A DNA stretch of 64,000 nucleotides from UBA6170 sp942491385 (lineage in GTDB: Bacteria > Chloroflexota > Anaerolineae > Anaerolineales > Anaerolineaceae), in contig CALOAF010000002.1 of the NCBI GenBank assembly GCA_942491385.1, positions 372,001-436,000 on the forward strand. The letters are read 5' to 3'. Below, in pieces: positions 8,436-17,134 of the stretch (positions within the stretch are counted from its first letter, which is position 1; every line of letters starts with the position of its first letter). The notes under the pieces were generated by a model, which worked only from the letters and a program-made list of their open reading frames with translations, was not told where the DNA came from and searched no databases. A program made the translations under genes and the position numbers.

Positions 8436-9161
8436 TTAGACGAGAACTTCTTCTGGTACCATGAATTTTTCGTTTGCTTTACGCACTTCGTCAGTCACAT
8501 TGAAGTCTAGGTCAGCGCCAACCATCTGGCGTACATATTCCTTTACGGTTGAATCCCAGTATTTCTTGGTTACATAGAAAACTTTTGCACCACCAAGTTC
8601 GTGTTGAACATCCGGCCATGGGTAGCTGGGTTGTGCCATTCCCAAACCCCAGCGCAGCCAACCATTATAAGATTCGTAGGTTGCCCACCATTCCTTATTC
8701 TTGATAATTTCGAAACCATAGAAGGCTTTGGCATAGTACATGGCTGCACCAATGCGGCCACCACGAATAAGCGCCATGGTATGCAGACTGATGTTGATAT
8801 CTTCATTCATCAAACGACCATTGGCAAAACCTGCCCAGACACCATCAATCAGACCTACCAGGGTGTAGACGTCCTTGAGGCGTTTCCGTTTCCATCCCAA
8901 AATTTCTGAATAGACACGTGAACCAACGATATCATAGAAGTCATGTTCGACTTTCATTAATTTTTCCATGTAGCCTAACATCTGGGGTACTTCTTCGAGT
9001 TTGGCTTCACGAATGTAGAGCATGCGGCCGTCTTTTAATTTGAGCTGGCATTCCGGGAATGGAGGAATATCCAGTTTGGGACCCTGTAATATGGCTTCGA
9101 TCTCTCGTGCATCGATGCTTAAAATTTCTTGAGAAGCTTTGGTTGGTAATTCGTATTTCAC
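8436..9161 (-). CDS. GNAT-fold-like protein of unknown function
   Basis: Protein of 241 residues, cytoplasmic, no membrane segment. After a ~35-residue leader it reads LKDGRMLYIREAKLEEVPQM, which looks like the first strand and helix of a GNAT acyltransferase. A central strand pair (YTLVGLIDGVWAGFANG, then SLHTMALIRGGRIGAAMYYA) and YESYNGWLRWGLGMAQPSYP fill the positions where GNAT enzymes carry the acyl-CoA loop and the Asn-helix. The Q/RxxGxG/A acyl-CoA motif is not convincing, so activity is uncertain. It lies 37 bp downstream of the cyclase gene on the same strand and almost certainly forms an operon with it, which suggests a joint small-molecule pathway. Confidence 0.5.
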   Translation of the reverse strand: MKYELPTKASQEILSIDAREIEAILQGPKLDIPPFPECQLKLKDGRMLYIREAKLEEVPQMLGYMEKLMKVEHDFYDIVGSRVYSEILGWKRKRLKDVYTLVGLIDGVWAGFANGRLMNEDINISLHTMALIRGGRIGAAMYYAKAFYGFEIIKNKEWWATYESYNGWLRWGLGMAQPSYPWPDVQHELGGAKVFYVTKKYWDSTVKEYVRQMVGADLDFNVTDEVRKANEKFMVPEEVLV

Positions 9162-9198
9162 AATAATTCTCCTTTATATTATTATTTTTTAATCTAAA

Positions 9199-10080
9199 CT
9201 AGCTCATGTTTTCTGCGCTAATTTTATTTAAACTTTCAATATGTGCCTGATTGGTTGCATCACCATGCTTAGTCTTGGTCATGCTTGCTTTCTTGGCCAT
9301 TAACTCTTCATATTCATCATCCTCAACCATGGCAACACAACGACCGATCGAGGCTTCACCATCTACAAAACGCCAAGGGAAGAAACCAACAGTTACCCGG
9401 CGGTTCAACAACAGATCAAGATCACCACCTAAACATTCAGCATGAATGATATGTTCTGGGAACATTTTAATGTGCATTTGTTGGTATTTATCATCATCAA
9501 AGAACTCTTCTAACTCCATGCCTAACTTCTTTTTGAAGACATACTTGGCCTGGGTGGTTTGGCGAGGCATCCAATTGCGAATGATCGTATTCATGGGGTG
9601 ATCAGCACTGCCACAATCCACACCAATCCAACGTAATTTCTTGGCTTTCGCCCATTCTACAAATTCAGCACCCGGACCAGGATGCATAACCATGTAACGG
9701 ATTTCATCCGCAGTTGGTTGGTCCCATCCGAAATGATGATATCCGGTATGAATGATTAATATGTCGCCTTCTTTAACTTCGACGCGGTCTTCAATCATCT
9801 TGCTGGTATAAACATCGTAATCGGCTACCACGTCACTCAAATCTACGACAGCTGCTTCGTGCACCAGGAAATCCATATCAAGCTGAGCGATATCTTTGCC
9901 AGGCGTATAAAAGTGGATTTCACCATCCAGGTGGGTACCGAGATGGTTGGAATGGGTCAAGAGCTGGCCATTCGCACCGTTAGGGGCTAATCTTTTAAAA
10001 TATTTCACCTGCAAGGGTTCATAAGTCGGCCACGGGGGTGTACCAATTCCTAAAGGTATAGTTAGATCGATAAATTTCAT
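9199..10080 (-). CDS. Cyclase-family metal-dependent hydrolase (kynurenine formamidase / isatin hydrolase superfamily)
   Basis: Protein of 293 residues. It opens with FIDLTIPLGIGTPPWP and carries the metal-binding motif HLGTHLDGEIHF (HxGTHxD) near residues 46-57. Further family features are GDILIIHTGYHHFGW, the stretch WIGVDCGSADHPMN and PEHIIHAECLGGDLD (the late His/Glu region). The superfamily uses Mn or Zn to hydrolyse amides and lactams such as formylkynurenine, isatin and related cyclic compounds. The extended C-terminus (about 235-293) is longer than in small KynB proteins. The substrate cannot be read from sequence. It is the first gene of an operon with the GNAT-like gene, divergent from the AllH-like gene. 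Confidence 0.8.
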   Translation of the reverse strand: MKFIDLTIPLGIGTPPWPTYEPLQVKYFKRLAPNGANGQLLTHSNHLGTHLDGEIHFYTPGKDIAQLDMDFLVHEAAVVDLSDVVADYDVYTSKMIEDRVEVKEGDILIIHTGYHHFGWDQPTADEIRYMVMHPGPGAEFVEWAKAKKLRWIGVDCGSADHPMNTIIRNWMPRQTTQAKYVFKKKLGMELEEFFDDDKYQQMHIKMFPEHIIHAECLGGDLDLLLNRRVTVGFFPWRFVDGEASIGRCVAMVEDDEYEELMAKKASMTKTKHGDATNQAHIESLNKISAENMS

Positions 10081-10446
10081 TTTCTTTCTCCTTTACTAAA
10101 ATTTTTATCTACTATTGTAAATAACTAGTCTTACAAAAAAAAAGATACGTTAAATACCGTATCGAATATCCATCACGTGATTTGATAGGAATGGCACCTC
10201 CTGAAATTGAACAATAAGAACCAATAAAGTTGTCAGACAACAACCTGACTAATTTTATTATCCACTATTTCAACCGAAAGTCAAGCAATAAATAGAACGA
10301 TCAGGCATGATTTTTATCCCTTTTTTTATTGCGTAACACTACAATTGGTGAAGAATATCAAACCAATGGTTCATTACAGAATTTCAGTCACTATCAAATT
10401 TTTGGATTGCAAAATGTATGGTTTAATCAGGTAGGGAACTCGTCGC
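10081..10446. other. Divergent intergenic region with a GntR/FadR-type palindrome at 10229-10241
   Basis: This 366-bp gap separates the minus-strand cyclase operon from the plus-strand AllH-like gene. It contains GTTGTCAGACAAC at 10229-10241, a perfect 5+5 inverted repeat. The core TTGTCAGACAA fits the TNGTNNNACNA consensus of FadR-subfamily GntR repressors. No GntR-type gene is in the window, so the regulator would be elsewhere. The rest is AT-rich with several possible -10 boxes and no coding signal that I can see. Confidence 0.35.
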
Positions 10447-11359
10447 ATGTCTAAAAAAACCACTTCAATAAATAAATCCACGATTGGAAGAGTAGCCTAC
10501 GATTGGCTGATGCAATCCAACCTGGCAGATGTTTGGGGGATTACGTCGAGTGGCATTTTTTTGAATATACACGGCAATAAAATTATTTTTCTAACGTCGT
10601 CCAATCACTTTGGACCGGTAAATATCGTAATTGAAAATCAAGTTCCGATCCAATGGAAAAATAAGGACCTGATAAAAATTGTTCTTGGGGTCAATGAAAT
10701 CTCCTTTATCAACCAACATGATGAGCTTAAGATCAAGATTGACGATATCTGGCATACTACTCATAAACCATCCGGGAAGATCACGCGTGCTGAACAACAA
10801 ATTCGCCTGTTGAAATCAGCCCAGCAGTTTTCCCTGCTAAAAAACGGTCAGGGATTTGCCTCACTGCTTATCTCTTTCCTTCGTAATGAAGCTCCTGAAG
10901 ATCTTGAAAATGAATGGCTTTGTCGAAGCTGGGAAAAAAATCGTTCAACTAAAACAAGGTTTAATGGAAAAAGACACAGACAAAATAATGACCTTTGCAA
11001 AGCAACTGATTGGCTCTGGACGCGGATTAACACCTTCAGGAGATGACCTGTTAACGGGTTTGTTTTTCATGCAAAAGCGCTGGTTTGAAAACATTGACTG
11101 GATGGATGAAATTAAACAAAGTCTTATCCAGGAATTCCAGCAATATACCACCGCCGTGAGCAATACGTTGTTTCTGTGTGCGCTTCAGGGGGAAGCCGAT
11201 GCCCGTATTCAGGAGATGAGCGATGCTTTGATGATTTCCGAGATTCCTTTTCATCAGCAAGCCATTCAACTTGCGCGTTGGGGTAATTCATCCGGCGCAG
11301 ATGTGTTCCTGGGCATGATGCTGGCAATCGCATCTTTTCAAAATCAATCAGAAGGATAA
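10447..11359 (+). pseudogene. AllH/DUF2877 family gene split by a +1 frameshift at an A7 run
   Basis: The first frame runs from the ATG at 10447 and reads family-like sequence up to about 10930, then goes out of frame and stops at 11046. The second part, in the +1 frame, starts before 10920 and ends at 11359. It contains the signature LIGSGRGLTPSGDDLLTG, typical of DUF2877, now AllH (a subunit of oxamate carbamoyltransferase in allantoin catabolism). Taking one A out of the run at 10934-10940 joins the halves into about 303 residues, the usual family length. This may be a real mutation or a homopolymer error. It faces away from the cyclase operon, and an MFS gene lies beyond the next gene. 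Confidence 0.75.
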
Positions 11360-11362
11360 TAA

Positions 11363-11882
11363 ATGCCTCTTCACCCGCAAAATCAAATTAAATGTCCTGC
11401 CTGTCATCAATCCGACCAGACAATTTCGGTTGAAGATCTTTATTTTGCTCTGATTGAGAACGATAAAGAGACCCTTTTTCGATTTTAACATTAAGCCTGC
11501 ACAATCAAAGTCCATTTTACGGGATATCAAACCACCCAACCTGGAACGGTTACCAATTTGGTTTATTCTTCCTCCAGATATTTCGATCAGTATCATCTTA
11601 ATTGTTTTTATTCTGCTGCTTGTATCTTCTGGGATTCAGCCAAGCTTTGAACAGAAATTTTTATTCCCGGTCGTTTTCCTTCTGGGTTACCTGATATTTC
11701 GCCGTACCGTTCGTAAAAAATATATTGAACAGAAAAATGAACGCCAAATTGAAATCAGCCAGGCACAAAAAGCTGTTGAATGTTGGTCGTCTTATTTTAT
11801 TTGTTTGAATGATATGACTGTGTTTAGCGGGCACAACGGTAATTTATTTCCCGTCAGTGAACTGCAAAATCATCTGCGCTAA
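11363..11882 (+). pseudogene. Zinc-ribbon membrane protein gene split by a frameshift
   Basis: An ATG at 11363, with AGAAGGATAA just before it, opens 41 codons that begin a zinc ribbon (IKCPACHQSDQTISVEDLYF) and stop at 11486. The continuing product lies in the next frame to 11882: a proline-rich linker, two hydrophobic segments (ISIILIVFILLLVSSG and FLFPVVFLLGYLIF), a basic coiled stretch and the tail AVECWSSYFICLNDMTVF. This order (CxxC ribbon, two membrane helices, W..YFC..D.VF tail) is common in Anaerolineae. Removing one T from the run near 11473-11478 restores a single frame of about 172 residues. The shift is in the same sense as in the gene before it. Confidence 0.6.
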
Positions 11883-13216
11883 TCTGCAATCTCTTTTGCT
11901 CTCTCCTGCATCTGTTCCCGCAATATCTTTGAATCGCGTGGATAAGCCCAATAGAATAATGTAAATAATGCCGCACAAATGATCCATGGGAAGGGAATTG
12001 TCCACAACATTGCTTTGGTCAAACCAATTTTGTCAGCCAATGCACCTGCCAAATAGGCAGCGAAAGCTGCGAAACCACTTTCAATAAAAGTAACCATGGC
12101 AAACGCTGTCCCCCTTAATTCAGGCGCAACAGCCCCTTGCATCATCGGTTCTTTTGCCCCTTTACCAGGCCAACTGATGAATAAAGCCGTGGCAGCACAC
12201 AAAGCGACCAACTGTCCAAATGACCAGGTTTCGGTTTGTGTAAATAATATATAGGTCAGGGGAATACCCGAAATGATTGAAATTTGTCCGATGGCGGTAC
12301 GACCATACTTAGGGCTTTTCGACTCAGCCCAATCTCCCAGAAAACCGCCGATAATATTCGATAATGCCGTTCCCACCACAATACCAGCAAATGCCACGGA
12401 CGCTAACGACTCGGACAAACCCCTTACATTGACAAACCAGGTGATAATGTACAACCCCATGACAACCCAAGGCATCGTCCCTGCCAATCCTTGTGCGATG
12501 GCAACCCAGATCGTTGGGATTTTTAGAACTTTCGCAATATCACTGAACTTGACTTTATATTTGGCGGCATCCTCAGCCGTTATTTTTCCCATAAGCTCTG
12601 GTTCGGAAGCCCCTCGTACCGGTTCATCCACCAGGAACCAAATCACAAAACCTGAGACAACACTAAAAAGACCTAAAGAGATAAAACCCCAACGCCATAA
12701 CGTAGGGGATGCCAATAATCCCAATCCAAGGGTTCCAACCACAATCCCTAGAACGCCAATCGATTCTAATATCCCTAACGCACGGCCGCGCTGCTTGGGT
12801 TGAAACGTATCAGACATGATCGAAAAGGTAGCCGGCATGAGACAACCTAAACCGATTCCAGATATGGCTCTGATGACCAATAATTGACCAAAATTTTGAG
12901 TCAATCCACAAATGACTGTCCAAATACCCCATAAGCCTGTACCGATCAGAATCACCTTTTTTCTCGAGTAGCGGTCCGCCGCATAACCCCAGAAAGGAGC
13001 ACTGATGGCTTGCAAAATACTTCTCAAGGTGCCGATGAGTCCCAGATTGGTATAACTCAATCCCCATAATGCCTGTAATGTGGGAAATAGGACTGATATG
13101 GTCTGACCTTCCCCCTGGTCAATGAAATAGCCAAAAGATAAGGCAAATAAAGTTCTCCAACGCCGTTGTTTTTTTACGGGCTTTTCAACTGACTTTTCAA
13201 TACTATCTGTCACCAT
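11879..13216 (-). CDS. Major facilitator superfamily transporter
   Basis: Protein of 445 residues with about twelve membrane helices. I chose the ATG at 13216 because GAGGAG lies seven bases before it; longer readings have no ribosome site. The loop between helices 2 and 3 has the MFS motif GYAADRYSRKKV, and the helix 4-5 region has GIGLGCLMPATFSIMSDTFQPKQRGRA-type sequence. A cytoplasmic loop follows helix 6. The type is a single-substrate secondary transporter of the anion/aromatic-acid kind; the substrate is unknown. Its stop overlaps the stop of the convergent zinc-ribbon gene by 4 bp. Confidence 0.85.
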   Translation of the reverse strand: MVTDSIEKSVEKPVKKQRRWRTLFALSFGYFIDQGEGQTISVLFPTLQALWGLSYTNLGLIGTLRSILQAISAPFWGYAADRYSRKKVILIGTGLWGIWTVICGLTQNFGQLLVIRAISGIGLGCLMPATFSIMSDTFQPKQRGRALGILESIGVLGIVVGTLGLGLLASPTLWRWGFISLGLFSVVSGFVIWFLVDEPVRGASEPELMGKITAEDAAKYKVKFSDIAKVLKIPTIWVAIAQGLAGTMPWVVMGLYIITWFVNVRGLSESLASVAFAGIVVGTALSNIIGGFLGDWAESKSPKYGRTAIGQISIISGIPLTYILFTQTETWSFGQLVALCAATALFISWPGKGAKEPMMQGAVAPELRGTAFAMVTFIESGFAAFAAYLAGALADKIGLTKAMLWTIPFPWIICAALFTLFYWAYPRDSKILREQMQERAKEIAD

Positions 13217-13342
13217 AAACGACTCCTCAAGTTTTTCTCTGGAAAAAAGCATGCTAATATTGGTTTTTTGGGAATAATAAATTCTAGGAAAATGACAACT
13301 GAAAGTCAAGCAAATTGGAGTTCCTATTCATAGACAATTTCC

Positions 13343-13421
13343 GTATCATCTCAATAATTTGGGGACGTGTGTTTTTTGTCTAGTCTATTCTCGCCAAAAG
13401 ACACACGTCAACCCCCTTTTA
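13343..13421. repeat. Dispersed palindromic repeat, copy A
   Basis: First of three related ~80-bp elements. It begins GTATCATCTCAATAATTTGG and ends in CAACCCCCTTTTA. Arms GACGTGTGTTTTTTG-like (from 13364) and CAAAAGACACACGTC (to 13409) pair with a single mismatch, so the element folds into a long hairpin. It lies in the intergenic space between the MFS gene and the 13483 gene. Compare 15569-15646 and 19287-19369. Confidence 0.8.
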
Positions 13422-13470
13422 CCTATTTCCTTCAATGTGAACAGCCTATGGAAATAAATTTCTTTGTGTG

Positions 13471-13482
13471 TACAATAAAAAT
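13471..13482 (+). promoter_or_regulatory. -10 box placed for a leaderless transcript of the 13483 gene
   Basis: TACAAT at 13471-13476 is followed by six bases and then the ATG at 13483. A start point seven bases after the hexamer would be the A of the ATG. There is no Shine-Dalgarno sequence. Confidence 0.5.
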
Positions 13483-15537
13483 ATGAAATTTGGTCAGTTC
13501 CCTTATCCTTCCTTCCGCAGAATTCGACATATTATGATTGTTTGGATTGTTGAGACGATCACATTATATTTATTGGGGCATTGGTTACCGGGTTTATTGA
13601 TTTCCAGCGAGTTTGATGCTTTTTTGGCCGTCGCTTTGATTGGCCTTTTAAATGCGGTGTTGAGACCGCTGATACTGCAATTCACAATCACTTTTACGAT
13701 ACTCACGCTGGGATTATTTTCATTTTTCCTGAATATCGTGGTAATTGTAATGGTTGCCTATATCCTGCCCGGATTCAATTTCCTGGATTATCCAAGTATT
13801 GTTTATGTGGTCCTTGGCATCTCAATGATGAATTTATTGGCATCCAATTTACTGGCGCTGGATGAGAATGATTCTTATTATCGATCCGTCATTCCAAAAA
13901 TTAAACCGAAAGACCTGCCTCCGGAAAGTGCCCAACCTGCAGGGTTGATCATTATCGAGATTGATGGGTTATCCTACAACGTTTTGCGGAAGGCAATTGA
14001 TCAGGGTTATATGCCTACCATGCAAGATTTATTGGCAAAGCATTACCAGATCCATTCCTGGAATTGCGGCTTGCCATCACAGACATCCGCCAGTCAGATG
14101 GGTATTTTATATGGAGACAATGCCAACATTCCGGCATTCCGGTGGTATGAAAAAGACCGTGAAAAACTGGTTGTATCCAATCATCTGAGTGATACAGCCA
14201 TGATTGAGCAACGTTTCGAACAAAAAGAGGGTTTGTTAGCTGGAAATGGTTCCAGTCTGGGGAATATGTTCTCAGGAAATGCTACCAAAGCGGTATTGAC
14301 GATGAGTAAATTATCGCAATTCAGGAAACTGCCCAAAAGAAGTGGTGTTTTTTACAATTTTTTTCTCAACCCCTACAACTACATTCACACCATCCTTCTC
14401 ATGATTCTGGAATTGTTTCGTGAGCTATATCAGTCAACTTATCAAATCCTATCGAATCATGGACCTCGTGTCCGCAGAACCATCTTATTTTCGATTGAAC
14501 GCGCTGTCTCTGCTGTTCTCATTCGCGAGTTGACAACACACATGTTAATCGAAGAAATGTTCAGTGGCAGCCAGACGATCTATGCCACATATTTTGGGTA
14601 TGATGTCGTGGCGCATCACACCGGTGTTGCTAGCCCGGGTGCCATGACAACCCTGCGCGATATCGATAAACAAATTCAACGTATCAAGGATGCCATTGAG
14701 CACGCTCCTCGAATGTACGAAATTGTGCTCATTTCAGATCATGGTTTATCAGAAGGGGCACCATTTCAGCAATTGTTTGGGATCACGCTTGAACAACTCA
14801 TCCGAAAAATCGTTGAAGATCAATATTCTATTGTCGATACTGGCGCATCGGAAGAAACCAAAGGGTATGTTAACTCTTTATTACAAATGGCTCTGGCCCC
14901 TCATAAAAAACTCAACATAACCGCACGCCGTTTATACGAACAATATAAAAAAGATAAGGGAAATTATTTTTATTTTGACTTGCCTCCCAAGGAGACTTCA
15001 GTCAACCAGTCAGATATCGTTTTGTGTACATCTGGCAGCCTGGCAATGTTGTATTTTACCAATTTCAAACAAAGACTTTTACTAGAAGAAATCAAACAAC
15101 TGCATCCCAATTTGATTGAAGCATTGATTTGTCACCCCGGCATAGGCTTTGTTGCCATCGATTCATACGTCAATGGACCGGTGGTTCTTAACCAGGAGGG
15201 AATTTTTTACCTGAACTCAAAGGATTTTGAGGGCTGCGATCCACTGGAAAATTATGATGGTTCTGCTGCCATTCAATTGGAAAAGTTATTTTCCTACTCC
15301 AATGTTGGGGACATGATCATTCAAAGCCGTTATGACCCTGAAACAAGCCAGATTCCAGCTTTTGAGAATCTCCTGGCTCACCACGGTGGCATTGGTGGTG
15401 ATCAAACACTGGCTTTCGTGATGCACCCCTCAAACTTTGATTTTACCGAATCCGTTGACGACTCCACTCAAATGCACCATTTATTAAGGGGTTGGCAAAA
15501 AAATCTTTTCAGTTCTCACCTTGATCTGGATGGTTGA
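13483..15537 (+). CDS. Fusion of a four-helix holin-IV/YvlD-like membrane domain to an alkaline-phosphatase-superfamily domain
   Basis: Protein of 684 residues. Residues ~1-130 hold four membrane helices of the phage-holin superfamily IV/YvlD type (the pattern LNAVLRPLILQFTIT between helices 2 and 3 is typical). From about 150 a type I phosphodiesterase/alkaline phosphatase fold begins with GLIIIEIDGLSYNVL (metal-binding Asp). It continues with GLPSQTSASQMG (Thr nucleophile), DIDKQIQRI (second metal Asp), LISDHGLSEG (Asp-His) and a late LLAHHGGIGG (His). All expected metal ligands seem present, so it is probably an active membrane-bound phosphoesterase facing outward or inward depending on topology. 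Substrate unknown. I chose ATG 13483 over a GTG at 13468 because a TACAAT box sits six bases before it. Confidence 0.8.
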   Translation: MKFGQFPYPSFRRIRHIMIVWIVETITLYLLGHWLPGLLISSEFDAFLAVALIGLLNAVLRPLILQFTITFTILTLGLFSFFLNIVVIVMVAYILPGFNFLDYPSIVYVVLGISMMNLLASNLLALDENDSYYRSVIPKIKPKDLPPESAQPAGLIIIEIDGLSYNVLRKAIDQGYMPTMQDLLAKHYQIHSWNCGLPSQTSASQMGILYGDNANIPAFRWYEKDREKLVVSNHLSDTAMIEQRFEQKEGLLAGNGSSLGNMFSGNATKAVLTMSKLSQFRKLPKRSGVFYNFFLNPYNYIHTILLMILELFRELYQSTYQILSNHGPRVRRTILFSIERAVSAVLIRELTTHMLIEEMFSGSQTIYATYFGYDVVAHHTGVASPGAMTTLRDIDKQIQRIKDAIEHAPRMYEIVLISDHGLSEGAPFQQLFGITLEQLIRKIVEDQYSIVDTGASEETKGYVNSLLQMALAPHKKLNITARRLYEQYKKDKGNYFYFDLPPKETSVNQSDIVLCTSGSLAMLYFTNFKQRLLLEEIKQLHPNLIEALICHPGIGFVAIDSYVNGPVVLNQEGIFYLNSKDFEGCDPLENYDGSAAIQLEKLFSYSNVGDMIIQSRYDPETSQIPAFENLLAHHGGIGGDQTLAFVMHPSNFDFTESVDDSTQMHHLLRGWQKNLFSSHLDLDG

Positions 15538-15568
15538 AAAATGGAATTAAATATTTTTTTGAATTTAA

Positions 15569-15646
15569 GTATCATTTCAATAATTTGGGGCTTTGTTTTT
15601 TGGCGTTCGCACGCTCGCTTAAAAACACACACCAACCCCCTTTTAT
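15569..15646. repeat. Dispersed palindromic repeat, copy B
   Basis: Second copy of the element. It starts GTATCATTTCAATAATTTGG at 15569 and ends with ACACCAACCCCCTTTTATT. The hairpin arms are less perfect than in copy A but the outer GGGG/CCCC and inner T-run/A-run pairing is kept. It begins 31 bp after the stop of the 13483 gene and its end covers the stop codon of the convergent pirin-like gene. Confidence 0.8.
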
Positions 15647-16470
15647 TGATATGGGTCAATTTTAAGAATGGAGCCGTTGTACTTGGAATGCATGGTTCCC
15701 GAGGGAATATCCTCCCCGAAAGGTTTAGCAGTCACTACCAATAAACTGATGGGAGTATCTTTTGTCTGAATTTGGATGGTCTGCCCATTATCAAAGAGCA
15801 ATACACACTGGCGGGAAATGAGAATATCATCGATATCCTGATAGGGACCAAAATAACCCCTTCCCTGATAAACAAAGGCAAGCAATTGTTGTTCAGGGGT
15901 CGTATTCATTTCAAATTTTGTATTGGCTAATACGTTTACATCAAGAATTCTCAAATCTGAATCGGTCCAAAATAAATTGTCTTTCTGATCAGAATAGAAA
16001 TCTGAAAAAAACTGTATCTGCACCCTGCCCTGCTGAAAACGCAATTGCTTTTCATTTCTGGCATGGATGGAAACATTGATCCCGGGGTTTTGTAAGGAAT
16101 TTTGATCGATCCACAATCGGAAGCCTTCAATTTTCTCCTGATCTGTTAAATAAACCTCTTCCAATTGTGCGCCAGCGCCTGTATCAATTTCAATGAAATC
16201 TCCAGCCCCAGCCTGAAAAACTTGGCTTTTATTTATGCGCACTGAATAATTTCCACGAATGATGTGAGAAAACAATTTTACGCCTTGATAATGGCGGGAG
16301 CTCGGTTGGGGTTTATCAAAAGCCAGTTGATTGCTCTGAAAATACTCCAGGGCTAAAAATGGTCGTGCAATCTTGGCATCTGCTGGGGTAAGACTGCGAA
16401 ACCATCTGATTCCGCCCTTTTCAGATGAAAATTGTGGCTCTATGATCTTTATAATTTTTCTGCGATTCAT
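15643..16470 (-). CDS. Pirin-like bicupin lacking the usual metal ligands
   Basis: Protein of 275 residues. The first cupin follows the pirin scheme: ARPFLALEYFQ, then VKLFSHIIRGNYSVRI where pirins have the FETVTYMLEG strand, then GAGDFIEIDTGAG. The second cupin ends TAKPFGEDIPSG, matching the pirin ALPLGEPV region. The conserved HPHRG pair is replaced by SRHYQG, and the late GILHSE is replaced by GAQLEEV. The four-ligand Fe site is therefore mostly gone, and catalysis like quercetinase activity is unlikely. The start at 16470 is an ATG with ATTATA a few bases upstream and no ribosome site, so it may be leaderless. Its stop lies within repeat copy B. Confidence 0.65.
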   Translation of the reverse strand: MNRRKIIKIIEPQFSSEKGGIRWFRSLTPADAKIARPFLALEYFQSNQLAFDKPQPSSRHYQGVKLFSHIIRGNYSVRINKSQVFQAGAGDFIEIDTGAGAQLEEVYLTDQEKIEGFRLWIDQNSLQNPGINVSIHARNEKQLRFQQGRVQIQFFSDFYSDQKDNLFWTDSDLRILDVNVLANTKFEMNTTPEQQLLAFVYQGRGYFGPYQDIDDILISRQCVLLFDNGQTIQIQTKDTPISLLVVTAKPFGEDIPSGTMHSKYNGSILKIDPYQ

Positions 16471-16578
16471 ATTTTTATAATTTAAGTGTAGATAAAGGAA
16501 TGAATTGATCAACCCAATTTACAACCTGGTGCATTAAAAGGTCGGCTTTGAGCTGATCATATCAGCGAAAATTTACGG

Positions 16579-16584
16579 TATAAT
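16579..16584 (+). promoter_or_regulatory. -10 box of dut
   Basis: TATAAT at 16579-16584, 17 bases before the dut ATG. A short leader carrying the CTGGAG ribosome site follows. No good -35 box. Confidence 0.45.
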
Positions 16585-16601
16585 CCCAATCTGGAGATCA
16601 A

Positions 16602-17033
16602 ATGCAGACAATTAAAATAGCCAAAATCGATACCAATGCCTATCTTCCTACCCGCAAACATCCCTCTGATGCTGGTTTGGATATCTATGCTAACTGTCAT
16701 ATCGTCATCGAACCACATTCAATTTCGATTGTCAGCTCCGGAATCACCCTTGAAATTACGGATGGATTTGTCGGACTTCTAAAGCCAAAGGGTCGCAACA
16801 ACCATTTACTGGGGGCAGGTGTAGTAGATGCCGGTTATCAAGGTGAAATTTTAGTAAAAGTTGCCAACATGACTGATTCGCCACTGGAAATCCAGCCCGG
16901 TGATGCAATAAGCCAGTTATTGATACTCCCCATCTACACACCCAAAGTTTGCGAAGTCACGCTGGATCAAATCCATAATGAAAACTCCTCGCGCGGAATA
17001 ACTGGTGGGATTGTAGATCAACACAATAGCTAA
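16602..17033 (+). CDS. dut: dUTP diphosphatase (trimeric dUTPase fold) with variant motifs
   Basis: Protein of 143 residues, the normal length for a trimeric dUTPase, which hydrolyses dUTP to dUMP and pyrophosphate. Motif 1 is HPSDAGLDIYA, motif 3 is GVVDAGYQGEI with the catalytic Asp and the uracil-stacking Tyr, and motif 4 is GDAISQLLILPI. Motif 2 reads LKPKGRNNHLLG instead of the usual PRSGLA-type sequence. Motif 5 reads SSRGITGGI instead of RGxGGFGSTG. The fold and the catalytic Asp are kept, but the triphosphate-contacting motifs differ, so a related nucleotide cannot be excluded. The start has a CTGGAG site and a TATAAT upstream. Single gene. Confidence 0.8.
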   Translation: MQTIKIAKIDTNAYLPTRKHPSDAGLDIYANCHIVIEPHSISIVSSGITLEITDGFVGLLKPKGRNNHLLGAGVVDAGYQGEILVKVANMTDSPLEIQPGDAISQLLILPIYTPKVCEVTLDQIHNENSSRGITGGIVDQHNS

Positions 17034-17134
17034 ATTTGTTTTATAAAATGTGGGGGATTATTCCATCCGTAAGAATTAATCAGTACAATTAAATAAACAG
17101 GAATCTTGTCATTATACAAAGATTATACAATCCA

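Noticed and set aside
10934..10940. A7 run as a programmed -1 frameshift site
   Set aside because: Restoring the AllH-like frame needs +1 (or -2), not -1. A base insertion or sequence error is more likely.
12273..12803. Open frame of 176 codons antisense to the MFS gene
   Set aside because: Pro/Asn/Thr-rich translation without a domain, mirrored from hydrophobic transporter codons.
15541..15744. Short plus-strand frame over repeat copy B
   Set aside because: It crosses the palindromic repeat and the 3' end of the pirin-like gene; its translation is low complexity and no ribosome site precedes it.
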